A stretch of 64,000 nucleotides of DNA from Paenibacillus urinalis. Its GTDB lineage: Bacteria; Bacillota; Bacilli; Paenibacillales; Paenibacillaceae. The position numbers and the translations under genes were made by a program. The stretch lies in NCBI RefSeq assembly GCF_028747985.1, contig NZ_CP118108.1:3291501-3355500 (forward strand). Reading direction: 5' to 3'. The number at the start of each line of letters is the position of its first letter. Positions within the stretch are counted from its first letter, which is position 1. Shown in pieces: positions 16,601-25,365 of this stretch. The notes under the pieces were generated by a model. The model was given only the letters and a program-made list of their open reading frames with translations, had not been told where the DNA came from and did not search any database.

Positions 16601-18439
16601 TTAAATTACACGGATATCTTCAACACCGTAACGTTTCAATATTTGCTGGGCATTTGTACGAACAGTATCGTTTTCGAATCCCTCATCATAAAAAACAATA
16701 CGTTCTGGTTGTTGTTTAGCCATTTCTTCAATTTGTTCCAAAGTTAAATCACGTTCAAGACAGATTAGCAAATACCCCATACCAACGGAATAAACTGCCT
16801 TCTCAGCAATCGTAGTTTCCTCAATAGGTACTGTTAAATCAATACCATATTTAAGTAATATTTCATAAACAACATCCTCTTGAGTACGGCCCTCTTTAAC
16901 TGGTTCTACAAAGTCCAATAATTCTTTTTCTAGATTCATTGACTCCTGGTCCCAAACCTTCAAGTTGGTTTCATCAAGCTTAAACACCTTAAAACCGATA
17001 TCTATATTTTTTAAGGCATTGTTTTTTTCTTCTATAATTTTTTGACCTGCTCTTTTAATACGCTCCTTACCTATTTCACAGATATTATTATAACCTGATT
17101 TATACGCCTCCGAATCACTTCCACAAGGTTCTGGAAATTGAACCATTATATACCTCCGATTACCTCCATCTTCTGAATTAAGCTTCATGACAGCATGAGC
17201 GGAGCTTGCTGAACCAGCAAAAAAATCTAAATAAAGTCCATCTTTGTCATCATCATTATCGTTAATTATAAATGAAAACAAATACTCGATTAGTTTTACT
17301 GGTTTTGGGAAATCAAAGATTCCTCTTTTTCCGAGCAAATCTGCTACTTCTCGAGTTCCCTCTTGATTAAAAACATCTGCTTTTATGGATAATGGTTTAC
17401 CATTTCTTATTTTCCCATTTTCGTCTTTTAAATATTGTTTAAATCTTACACTGAAACCACTTTTACTTTCATTAATTACAATTTCATTATTTGCATAAGC
17501 TTTTTCGAATTTCTCTTTTGACCATAACCATCTGCTTCCCTTTTTAGGTGAAATTTCCTTACCATTATGTGAAATTGAATACATTAAATTACTTCTTTCC
17601 CCTTTACTACTTGTTGCTAATGGTTGGGTAATATAACCACCACGTTGAGGATATTTTTCGTCTTTACTTTTATATGCTTCAATTTGTTCTTCACTTAATG
17701 GAGACTCAAGGTTTTCAATTGGGCGTTTACTATAAACTAAAATATATTCATGAATATTAGCAAAGCCTTTTGTTCCTCCTCCTGCCCCGTATCTTTTTTT
17801 CCAGATTATATTTTCTACAAAGTTCTCTTCACCAAAAATTTCATCACATATTGCTTTCAGATTTTTCATTTCATTAGCATCAATACTAATTAGTATTAAT
17901 CCATCGTCTTTTAATAGATTTTTTGCAATCTTTAACCTAGGGTACATCATATTTAACCAATCCGTATGGAATCTACCATTTGTTTCAGGATTTGATTTCA
18001 TATTTTCAGAAATTACTTCTTTATAATTTTTTAGATTATCTCGAAAATCATCATTATAAACAAAATCATTTCCAGTGTTATAAGGCGGGTCTATATAGAT
18101 AATTTTTACTTTGTTACGATAAGAGCTTTGAAGTATTCGAAGAACTTCAAGGTTATCACCTTCAATAAACAGGTTTTGAGTTGAATCCCAATTAACACTC
18201 TCTTCTTTACATGGAAGTAGTGTTCCTGTTGTTTGCTTTTGAGCAAGTTGAATCGCTTCTGTTTTCCCATTCCAAGAAAACTCGTAGCGTTCTTTTTCTT
18301 TTTCTACATGCTCACCAAGAGCAATACGTAACTTATCAATATCAATCTTATTTTCTGTCAGTATTTCAGGGAATAGCTCTTTTAACTTCTCAATATTATC
18401 TTGTACTACATTGAATGTTTTTCCTTCTAATTTTTGCAA
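16601..18439 (-). CDS. mod: Type III restriction Mod subunit, N6-adenine DNA methyltransferase
   Basis: This 612-residue protein recognises the target site and methylates adenine with S-adenosylmethionine, protecting self DNA. The catalytic motif DPPYNTG (about 117-123) precedes the SAM-binding motif LYLDFFAGSASSAHA (about 405-419). This beta-class order is typical of type III Mod. The region between them and the C-terminal part carry target recognition. The start is TTG at 18439 with GGGAG nine bases upstream, and the ORF begins right at the stop of the DUF4391-like gene, so translation is coupled. The target sequence cannot be read from the protein. Confidence 0.94.
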   Translation of the reverse strand: MQKLEGKTFNVVQDNIEKLKELFPEILTENKIDIDKLRIALGEHVEKEKERYEFSWNGKTEAIQLAQKQTTGTLLPCKEESVNWDSTQNLFIEGDNLEVLRILQSSYRNKVKIIYIDPPYNTGNDFVYNDDFRDNLKNYKEVISENMKSNPETNGRFHTDWLNMMYPRLKIAKNLLKDDGLILISIDANEMKNLKAICDEIFGEENFVENIIWKKRYGAGGGTKGFANIHEYILVYSKRPIENLESPLSEEQIEAYKSKDEKYPQRGGYITQPLATSSKGERSNLMYSISHNGKEISPKKGSRWLWSKEKFEKAYANNEIVINESKSGFSVRFKQYLKDENGKIRNGKPLSIKADVFNQEGTREVADLLGKRGIFDFPKPVKLIEYLFSFIINDNDDDKDGLYLDFFAGSASSAHAVMKLNSEDGGNRRYIMVQFPEPCGSDSEAYKSGYNNICEIGKERIKRAGQKIIEEKNNALKNIDIGFKVFKLDETNLKVWDQESMNLEKELLDFVEPVKEGRTQEDVVYEILLKYGIDLTVPIEETTIAEKAVYSVGMGYLLICLERDLTLEQIEEMAKQQPERIVFYDEGFENDTVRTNAQQILKRYGVEDIRVI

Positions 18440-19204
18440 TTAACACAACTCCCTTATTTGTTGAATTTGAATGTTGATTTGCTGTTCATGCCGCTTTATC
18501 TTCATGTGCAAATCCATCTTTTTACCAAAGTCAACTTGGCCTTTCTGCTCAAGCTGCAATTGTTCGATACCCTTACGATGTTTCTGAACATTTCTTAATA
18601 TGTTGACCACTTCTTCTCGCTTTTCTTTACTGGTAGGTATTGTTCCTACTAACTGAATTACTTCTTCGCATTTTATCCATTGTTGAATGTCCTCGTATAT
18701 GCTATATAGGTTTTCAAAAGATAAATTTGTAACGACCAATGAGTTCAGTAATTTCGAGTATCCAATATCAGGTTCCTTGGGATTAAACCGTTGAGTAATG
18801 GTAGGTTGTTCGACAACAACTTTGGTCTTGTCAGTTTTATTTAGCCTTTTGTGACTGGTACTCAAAAGAATCTGATCTTCTGATGAATTCATTATTAATA
18901 CGGCTGGATTAGGGATAGTCTTATGAATAGCACCAATAATCCTATTTATATTTTTGTCCGTTCGAAGCTCAACGTATATCCATACTACTTCTGCATAATT
19001 GAATTCATCATCTTGGTAGATGGGGATATTTGTACTCTGCTGATTCATAATACTTAACAAATAAATCCCCTCTATATCGGAAGTAAACATTTCCTTTTCC
19101 GTTGTAGAAAGATCGGTTTGTGTAAAAAAGGCTTTCTTAGGTATCTTACGATTTAAAACAGTACGGGGAGGAAACTCCAATCGATTAATCAACCATTCCC
19201 TCAT
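18440..19204 (-). CDS. DUF4391-like accessory protein of the type III restriction operon
   Basis: This 254-residue protein starts MREWLINRLEFPPRTVLNRKIPKKAFF and ends in a charged coiled-coil-like region (about 200-250, KMDLHMKIKRHEQQINIQIQQI). It matches the DUF4391 proteins that I recall lying between SNF2-type helicases and type III Mod/Res genes in defence islands. No catalytic motif is seen, so a structural or assembly role linking helicase and methyltransferase is a guess. It is packed eight bases after the helicase and directly against mod. Confidence 0.8.
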   Translation of the reverse strand: MREWLINRLEFPPRTVLNRKIPKKAFFTQTDLSTTEKEMFTSDIEGIYLLSIMNQQSTNIPIYQDDEFNYAEVVWIYVELRTDKNINRIIGAIHKTIPNPAVLIMNSSEDQILLSTSHKRLNKTDKTKVVVEQPTITQRFNPKEPDIGYSKLLNSLVVTNLSFENLYSIYEDIQQWIKCEEVIQLVGTIPTSKEKREEVVNILRNVQKHRKGIEQLQLEQKGQVDFGKKMDLHMKIKRHEQQINIQIQQIRELC

Positions 19205-19212
19205 TCCATCAC

Positions 19213-22200
19213 CTACTTTATCACTAAAAATGATATTAATTCAAAGTCATCCGAAGTTGTTGCTGTATCCTGTAAAAGACTAGAATTCCCAAGACTGAAT
19301 AACGATTCCATTCCTTGCTCTTCAACAATACCGAGAACAAATTCGACCGCTTTGTCTAGTAGATACTTGTAAGAAGACATGTCGTTCATATCCTCTGTTT
19401 CTTGATTGAACTGATGAATTAACTCATTGAACACGTCTGATTGACCATTAGCAACTTTACGGAAGAGATCCAGTATCTGCTTTGTCTTTAAATGTCCTAG
19501 TGAGACCTCTCCATCCATATTCATATACACAAGATAATATGGATACAGTGCGCTTGTTTCTTTTACTTGTGCTGCTGCATTTCGTTGTTTGATACAGAAT
19601 ATCACCCCTGGTTCAGTATCAGAAGATGGAGCCAACTGAAGCGAGGTAACTGCGTGTAATCCTAGGGGAGCAGTCTCAATTTTCTTCTTATTGGCTTCCA
19701 TATAATCAAGTAGATCCATTTTAAAGTCGTTCAGAGTCAAATCAGTGATAGAGATTCCGCCAGAGATATCCTCTAAATCAACCACTTCTTCTTGTAGCTG
19801 TTTCAATTGCTTTTTACGATATTCCAAATCATTCATTTGCTTCTTTTCATCATATTCAATTACGTTCTCTTCACCTGTTGCTGAAATATCAAGAAGCACC
19901 ATTCTGCCGCTTACACGTGCTTCTAAATTAATATACTCATCAAGATCCATATTCGGCCAGAAGTTTACCAGTTGAATAACATCATTCTTTGAGCCTAAAC
20001 GATCGATTCGACCGAACCGTTGGATAATTCGGACTGGGTTCCAATGAATGTCATAATTGATTAAAAAATCACAATCTTGGAGGTTCTGACCTTCCGAAAT
20101 GCAGTCAGTTGCAATCAATATGTCGATCTCTTCACGTATCTTTGAATCAATTTTATTTCTTTCCTTCGATACGGGTGAAAAGTTGGTCAAAATGGAGTTT
20201 AGATCTTTTTGGATACCCTTTAATGTAGTCTGGTTGCCTCCAGAACCTGTGACAAGCGCCGAGTTAACACCATGCTTTTTGGCCACCCATTGTGATAACT
20301 CTTTATACAAATAACTTGCTGTGTCTGCAAAAGCTGTAAAAATGATGATTTTCTTATTTTCTCCATTAATGGGTTGAAGGAGCTTTTGGTCAATCATGGA
20401 TTTAAGCTTATTCAACTTGGCATCACGTGGAGCTTGAACTTTTGCTGATTCAATAAGTAGCTGCTCAAGTTTTTCCTTATCATCATGCAAATCTTGCTTC
20501 CACTTAATGCGGTCGATATCTTGAAGGAGTACTTTTACTTTCGATCCTATCAGCATGTTTTCAACATCATCATCGTCAATATCGATTTCATTAATATTAA
20601 TATCGGCATTGGAGTATTGTTGGATGTTATCAAGCTTTAATAACAGGTCATCAATTTTTGTCAAAAGAGCTGCTACTGTCATACCAAATGAATGTATAGA
20701 GCTTTCCATCCGTTTAAGCAAGTTAACCCTCATTAAATGGACAAGACTGCGTTCACGGTCAATCTGCTTAAATACTGAACCACCCTTTACCTTCATATCA
20801 TATTTTCTGCTGTATTCCTCTTGCTTTTCGGGCATTACATATTTTAATGGAGAATACGCACTTAAATTCAGCCTGTTAATTAACTTATTGACTTCCTTTA
20901 TTTCAGGGAACTCATTGCTCTCATCAATATCAGCATGTACATTTCTTGGTTTCAACCGTTCTGGAAATTTCCCAATCTCCGACATATTATAGTATTTTTC
21001 AATATGTTTTCTTGAACGAGCAATAGTCACTGCATCGAGCAATTTGAAGTAGTCAAAGTTTAACATTTCAAGTAGGGTGTCGGACTTGCGCTCCTCATCA
21101 CCTAACTTGAGCCATTTATTGAATGAAAGCTGTGCTTTTCTTAATGTTTGTTCGATGCTTTCAATACCTGCAGATTCCAGTGCTTCATCATTACCTTCCG
21201 TAATAAAAGCAACTTGGTTTTTCAAATCATTCATTTTGTTATTTACTGGCGTCGCTGATAGCATTAAGACCTTTGTCTTAACACCTGCTTTAATGATTTG
21301 GTTCATCAATCTCGAATAACGAGTTTCCCTGTCATTTCTAGCCTGGTTATTCCTGAAATTATGTGACTCATCAATAACAACTAAGTCGTAGTTACTCCAG
21401 TTCACAGTAGACAAATTAATATCCCCTGACAAACCGCCTGTACGGCTCAAATCGGTATGATTTAACACATCGTAGTTGAAGCGATCAGTAGAGAGGACAT
21501 TTCTCTTATCATTTTGAGTGTAAATCAGCCAGTTTTCTCTTAATTTTTTTGGGCACAAAACTAGTACTCTGTCATTTCTCAACTCGTAATACTTAATAAC
21601 TGCAAGGGCTTCGAATGTCTTCCCCAAACCTACACTATCTGCAATGATACAACCGTTATGCTTTTCCAATTTATCAATAGCTCCGAGTACACCATCTTTT
21701 TGGAATTTATAAAGCTTATTCCATATCGTGGTGTCTTTAAAGCCTGTTTTTGATTTTACAATCGCATCTTCATCGAATTCTTCCAGGTAGTCACTGAAAA
21801 TATTATATAGCGTGACATAGTAAAGAAATTCTGGAGAATGATTTTCATAAATTGCTGCGATTCTTCCCAAAACTTCCTCTTGTACCTCTTCAACAATAGC
21901 ATCGTTCTTCCAAACATCATTGAACCACTGGATATATTGTTTTGTTAATAGAGGTTCATCCATTAGTGAATTCATATGAAGACTAGGCGAGTATGTATAG
22001 CCTAATCCGCTGCTAGTAAAATCGGAGCTCCCTTGAATAGCCACTGATGAACCATCTTTGTTTTCAATATGGAACAGGCGATTCTGTGTTAATGGTGACG
22101 TCAAAGACTTCATCTTTACTTTTGAACTTATCCAGTCAGCACATTCTTTAGCGATTTTCGCCTGTGTAAGTTCATTCCGCATCTTAATTTCGAGTTCTGA

Positions 22201-22455
22201 ACCAGATAACCTTTTCTCTCGACCTGACTTATCAATGTCTGTAGTACCTTTTGTATGTTTTTCTGAAGTAAAGGTAGGATCGATAAATAAAAACCGTACC
22301 TCTTCCACCTTCATTAATTCCTTCTTTAAAGCCTCGAACGCATATATCGTAAAGTAGGATGACATGATCGCTACCTTGGCATCTTTTTTAAAATATGGTT
22401 TCAATGCATCTCCTACAATGCCAGACCTTTTGTTATCTAACATTTTCCCTATCAT
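19213..22455 (-). CDS. PLD-SNF2 helicase fusion in the type III restriction operon
   Basis: This 1080-residue protein has two parts. The N-terminal ~200 residues hold one phospholipase D-type half-site (H129 x K133 ... GSSDFT 142-147), as in PLD nucleases. The rest is a SNF2/RapA-like superfamily 2 ATPase: Walker A ADSVGLGKTFEAL, Walker B VIDESHNF, motif III LSATPVNN, and C-terminal motifs LIATDCISEGQN and QRFGRIDRLGS. The family acts on double-stranded DNA or nucleoprotein. It is the first gene of the operon helicase / DUF4391 / Mod / Res and probably adds DNA remodelling or a second nuclease to the restriction system. Whether one PLD half-site is active (by dimerisation) is unknown. Confidence 0.9.
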   Translation of the reverse strand: MIGKMLDNKRSGIVGDALKPYFKKDAKVAIMSSYFTIYAFEALKKELMKVEEVRFLFIDPTFTSEKHTKGTTDIDKSGREKRLSGSELEIKMRNELTQAKIAKECADWISSKVKMKSLTSPLTQNRLFHIENKDGSSVAIQGSSDFTSSGLGYTYSPSLHMNSLMDEPLLTKQYIQWFNDVWKNDAIVEEVQEEVLGRIAAIYENHSPEFLYYVTLYNIFSDYLEEFDEDAIVKSKTGFKDTTIWNKLYKFQKDGVLGAIDKLEKHNGCIIADSVGLGKTFEALAVIKYYELRNDRVLVLCPKKLRENWLIYTQNDKRNVLSTDRFNYDVLNHTDLSRTGGLSGDINLSTVNWSNYDLVVIDESHNFRNNQARNDRETRYSRLMNQIIKAGVKTKVLMLSATPVNNKMNDLKNQVAFITEGNDEALESAGIESIEQTLRKAQLSFNKWLKLGDEERKSDTLLEMLNFDYFKLLDAVTIARSRKHIEKYYNMSEIGKFPERLKPRNVHADIDESNEFPEIKEVNKLINRLNLSAYSPLKYVMPEKQEEYSRKYDMKVKGGSVFKQIDRERSLVHLMRVNLLKRMESSIHSFGMTVAALLTKIDDLLLKLDNIQQYSNADININEIDIDDDDVENMLIGSKVKVLLQDIDRIKWKQDLHDDKEKLEQLLIESAKVQAPRDAKLNKLKSMIDQKLLQPINGENKKIIIFTAFADTASYLYKELSQWVAKKHGVNSALVTGSGGNQTTLKGIQKDLNSILTNFSPVSKERNKIDSKIREEIDILIATDCISEGQNLQDCDFLINYDIHWNPVRIIQRFGRIDRLGSKNDVIQLVNFWPNMDLDEYINLEARVSGRMVLLDISATGEENVIEYDEKKQMNDLEYRKKQLKQLQEEVVDLEDISGGISITDLTLNDFKMDLLDYMEANKKKIETAPLGLHAVTSLQLAPSSDTEPGVIFCIKQRNAAAQVKETSALYPYYLVYMNMDGEVSLGHLKTKQILDLFRKVANGQSDVFNELIHQFNQETEDMNDMSSYKYLLDKAVEFVLGIVEEQGMESLFSLGNSSLLQDTATTSDDFELISFLVIK

Positions 22456-22751
22456 TCCTACACCCCCAAAAAGACAAAAATATAACTATTCTACTACTTT
22501 TATTCTACAAGACTTTCTATCATCGTTAAATCAATTTTACAAAAATAGTAATTGCACATTCTACCAGCTTGCTATATGTAAAAATATGTAAATGTTATAC
22601 AGTGGAAAATTTTGAAATTTTTTGACCCCAGGTAATGTGTTATTTGAAAGGTTTGTACTTTGTTCGGTGCCCACCCGTTCCTTTTAAAAGGAGGCGAAGT
22701 TGCTGTTGGCATTAACAATGCTATTTATATCAATGAAAGGAGGTGAGTCAA
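22456..22751. other. Divergent intergenic region between defence operon and plasmid-like genes
   Basis: This AT-rich stretch should contain the promoter of the leftward restriction operon and of the rightward genes from 22752. It shows long A/T tracts around 22540-22625 and a strong AAAGGAGG at 22737-22744 for the next gene. I see no further gene and no clear terminator. Confidence 0.5.
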
Positions 22752-22982
22752 ATGGAAAAGCAGCATAAAAATACGGTAAAGTCTTTAATCGCTAAGAATG
22801 GTTACTGGACTGGCTTTCTTGTAGCAAACAAAGTGAATCCTGTTCATGTTAAGGGGTGTTGGCATTTAGGCTTTAGAGTCACGGTATCTAGCATAGAAGA
22901 ACTTGATAAAGCCATTAATCGGTTTGCTTACTACAACTGTAATCGTGAATTAGGAAATCGTGTGTCCTTCTATAAAAAGTAG
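22752..22982 (+). CDS. Unknown 76-residue protein of the mobile segment
   Basis: It begins MEKQHKNTVKSLIAKNGYWTGFLVANKVNPVHVKGCW and ends in ELGNRVSFYKK. It is basic and predicted alpha/beta with no signal or membrane segment. The start is set by AAAGGAGGTGAGTCAA before ATG 22752. The codons from 22743 lie inside the ribosome binding site. It is followed after 47 bases by a recombination-type gene in the same direction, so the two likely share a transcript. I do not recognise a family. Confidence 0.6.
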   Translation: MEKQHKNTVKSLIAKNGYWTGFLVANKVNPVHVKGCWHLGFRVTVSSIEELDKAINRFAYYNCNRELGNRVSFYKK

Positions 22983-23029
22983 GATGATTTTTAGTAAGCG
23001 AAAATTATATGAAGGAGCGAACTTACAAA

Positions 23030-23758
23030 ATGCTTGAAAAAAATGGTGGCAATCGTAACGTGATACCCATTAGGGAAAGAAATGTAAAAGTGAGTCTAGT
23101 ACCAAGTCTAGCTATCTCATTAGCTGAAGCCAAAGAAAGAATAGACATGTTGCAGCAATTTGTAAAAGAAATGATGAAAGAAGGATTGGATTACGGAATT
23201 ATTGAAGGCTTTCGGAAGCCGACTCTTTTTAAACCTGGGGCAGAGAAGCTTTGTGACATCTTCGGTTTTTCCAAACATGTGAATATTATTAACCGTATTG
23301 AAAACTGGGAAAAAGGAATTTTTGCTTATGAAGTGAAGGTGACTCTTGTCAGCAAACAAACAGGTTTTATGGAAGCAGAAGGGATCGGGACTTGCAACAA
23401 TAAAGAACAGTCCTTTATAGACCAGGACCCTTTTAGCGTTGTTAATACACTTCTTAAGATGGCTAAGAAAAGAGCATTAATTGATGCTGTTCTTTCAGCT
23501 ACAAGAGCTAGTGGTCTATTCACACAGGATATCGAGGACTTACCTAAGGATATCCCGCAAAACAAAGGGGGTGAGGCACCAGCCACAGATAAGCAACTAC
23601 AAATGATATTCGGAACGGTATCAGAGTTGAATATGCGTCCAGAAGTCGCAAAAGAAATGATGCAAATGATGTTTCAAGTAGATCACAGTACCAAGCTCAC
23701 AAAACAACAAGCATCCTCTTTCATACAAGACTTGTTACTATTGAAAATCAAGCCTTAA
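23030..23758 (+). CDS. Putative DNA-repair/recombination protein of mobile-element type
   Basis: This 242-residue protein contains the segment EGLDYGIIEGFRKPTLFKPGAEKLCDIFGF, then DPFSVVNTLLKMAKKRALIDAVLSATRASGLFTQD. I associate this pair of motifs with phage and plasmid proteins related to single-strand-annealing/recombination functions, though no exact family is certain. The C-terminal ~60 residues (TDKQLQMIFGTVSEL...KLTKQQASSFIQDLL) resemble a small helical domain found at the end of such proteins. The ATG at 23030 has GAAGGAG 12 bases upstream. It lies two genes before the RadC-like protein. Confidence 0.5.
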   Translation: MLEKNGGNRNVIPIRERNVKVSLVPSLAISLAEAKERIDMLQQFVKEMMKEGLDYGIIEGFRKPTLFKPGAEKLCDIFGFSKHVNIINRIENWEKGIFAYEVKVTLVSKQTGFMEAEGIGTCNNKEQSFIDQDPFSVVNTLLKMAKKRALIDAVLSATRASGLFTQDIEDLPKDIPQNKGGEAPATDKQLQMIFGTVSELNMRPEVAKEMMQMMFQVDHSTKLTKQQASSFIQDLLLLKIKP

Positions 23759-23804
23759 AGGAGGTGAGAATGTATGGAATCAGTTAATACCTTGAATCAA
23801 TGAA

Positions 23805-23843
23805 GCTCTATGAGTGCAGCACGCATTCAGAGGGCTTTTTTTT
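23805..23843 (+). terminator. Intrinsic terminator, preceded by a nine-codon mini-ORF
   Basis: The stem GCTCTATGAGTGC / GCATTCAGAGGGC is followed by TTTTTTTT. A tiny ORF (ATG 23774 to TGA 23803) with a strong AAAGGAGGTGAG site lies directly before it. It is probably a remnant or a leader rather than a functional protein. Confidence 0.85.
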
Positions 23844-23990
23844 TGCACAAAAAAGATGAGCCGCTAGAACGGACTCATCAGTAATAATATCGACTAACTA
23901 TATCATACAGAAAAAATCAATATCAATCAATTGGAGAGGCGTTCATTCGTCTCTCCTTTTTTCATTTCAATTATTAGGAGGAAAAATATA

Positions 23991-24599
23991 ATGACTACTC
24001 AATTCGATAAATTTACATTCAAACTATTGCTGGCTACCACAATCCGTGAAAAGGATGACAGCTACATCGTTAGTGAAATCTTTACCCGCTTCCCTTCAAT
24101 TCAGGAGTTATTGGATGTTACTGAGGAAGAGCTTCTATCTATTAAAGGTATTGGAAGAATCAAAGCTCAGCAAATTATCGCTGCATTAAGGCTGGCGAGA
24201 TTAAATCCAACTACGGCAGAGGAAAGATATGCTATCCGTTCACCACAGGATGCATACGATTACCTTAAAGACATGCAGTATCTGACTCGTGAGGAATTCG
24301 TTTGCTTAGGACTGAACACCAAGAATGAAATATTGTTTAGACAAACTGTCTTCACTGGCTCTCTTAACGCATCAATCGTCCATCCAAGAGAAACCTTCCT
24401 GCCATTAATAAAAAGAAGTTGCGCTAGTTGTATTGTGGCTCATAACCATCCATCAGGACAGCCAGACCCTTCAAGGGAAGACATTGATGTTACGAAACGC
24501 CTTGCAGAGGTCGGAAAAGTAGTCGGCATTGAAGTGCTTGATCACATTATCATTGGACATGAAAAGTATGTCAGCTTAAAGGAAAAAGGATATTTGTAA
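23991..24599 (+). CDS. radC: RadC family JAMM/MPN domain protein
   Basis: This 202-residue protein has an N-terminal helix-hairpin-helix DNA-binding part (LLSIKGIGRIKAQQIIAALRLA) and a C-terminal JAMM metalloprotease-like domain with the HNHPSGQPDPSREDI metal motif, as in RadC (UPF0758). RadC proteins are frequent on plasmids, ICEs and phages and are thought to aid DNA repair or recombination, although their reaction is unsettled. The ATG at 23991 has AGGAGG in front. Codons back to 23931 lack a ribosome binding site. The length is about that of the usual ~220 residues. The context marks it as an element-borne paralogue rather than the chromosomal radC next to maf/mreB. Confidence 0.88.
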   Translation: MTTQFDKFTFKLLLATTIREKDDSYIVSEIFTRFPSIQELLDVTEEELLSIKGIGRIKAQQIIAALRLARLNPTTAEERYAIRSPQDAYDYLKDMQYLTREEFVCLGLNTKNEILFRQTVFTGSLNASIVHPRETFLPLIKRSCASCIVAHNHPSGQPDPSREDIDVTKRLAEVGKVVGIEVLDHIIIGHEKYVSLKEKGYL

Positions 24600-24609
24600 G
24601 AATTATTGT

Positions 24610-24640
24610 GGGGGCTATCTATATCCAGTTAGCCCTCTTT
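24610..24640 (+). terminator. Terminator after the RadC-like gene
   Basis: GGGGGCTA pairs with TAGCCCTC around a 12-base loop, then TTT. It is ten bases past the stop at 24599. Confidence 0.75.
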
Positions 24641-25365
24641 AAATAATATGTCAGCCAAGAATATCTGATTTCTATTAAAATTACACCACCCTTCATAAAA
24701 TCTCCTTCGAAAAGTTGCATAAACCGCTATGTGACAGGACTTTCTAATCCAAGATCACTTTATTACAGAATGTCTTTCATGGTACATCTAAGGTGGGGCT
24801 TGCTACTGTTCTAGTGAAAAAGTGCCGATTAAACCTAATAAAACGATAAAATAATGCCGATTAAAAATCATCTATAAACCCTGCTATAACAATGAATCTA
24901 AGGTTAAAATAGCCTTTTACCCTCTTAGTATTTATATCTATTCATGCATGCTGTACTTAAACTGAATCATCTTGAGCAGAGAGCATCCTTTTGTTAGCTA
25001 ATTCAAATTAGAAAAACCCACCACCAAAAAGTAACTGCGTGGTAGAGACAATAGGCATGAGCGTAAAAGCGAAATGCCACTTACCAAACGTAGTGAAGGT
25101 AATTCAGATATTACATGCGTGATCCCACTAGAGAACTATACATGCGTGATGGTGAATGGGAGTGGATACGACAATGAATCCATCCAGCCTTATAAAATGA
25201 AAGTTACTTCGTTCTAGCCAAGGAGCTCTTCTTTTAAAGATGCCGTTTGCCCACATAGAGTGTGGAGGACTGGTCTATGCCCCGCAGTTGTTTATCCATT
25301 AAGGCAGCAACCATATCCTCCCGCTAATTGTGGAGGATTTCTAACTCATTGTGCAGTTGTTTAGT
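24641..25365. other. 725-base noncoding region with direct repeats and nested hairpins
   Basis: No supported gene lies here. I see TGCCGATTAAA twice (24823-24833, 24855-24865), ACATGCGTGAT twice (25113-25123, 25140-25150) and GCAGTTGTTTA twice (25284-25294, 25353-25363). The second GCAGTTGTTTA copy overlaps the edge of the Rep-like gene's 3' flank. There are also hairpins: TGGTA/TACCA (25040-25086) enclosing GGCAT/ATGCC (25054-25078), CCACA/TGTGG (25251-25265) and ATCCTCC/GGAGGAT (25315-25338). Iteron-like repeats next to a Rep-like gene suggest an origin of replication or a structured RNA. This is inference only. Confidence 0.5.

Noticed and set aside
23774..23803. Nine-codon ORF with a strong ribosome binding site
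   Set aside because: It is too short to support a protein claim; noted only with the terminator that follows.
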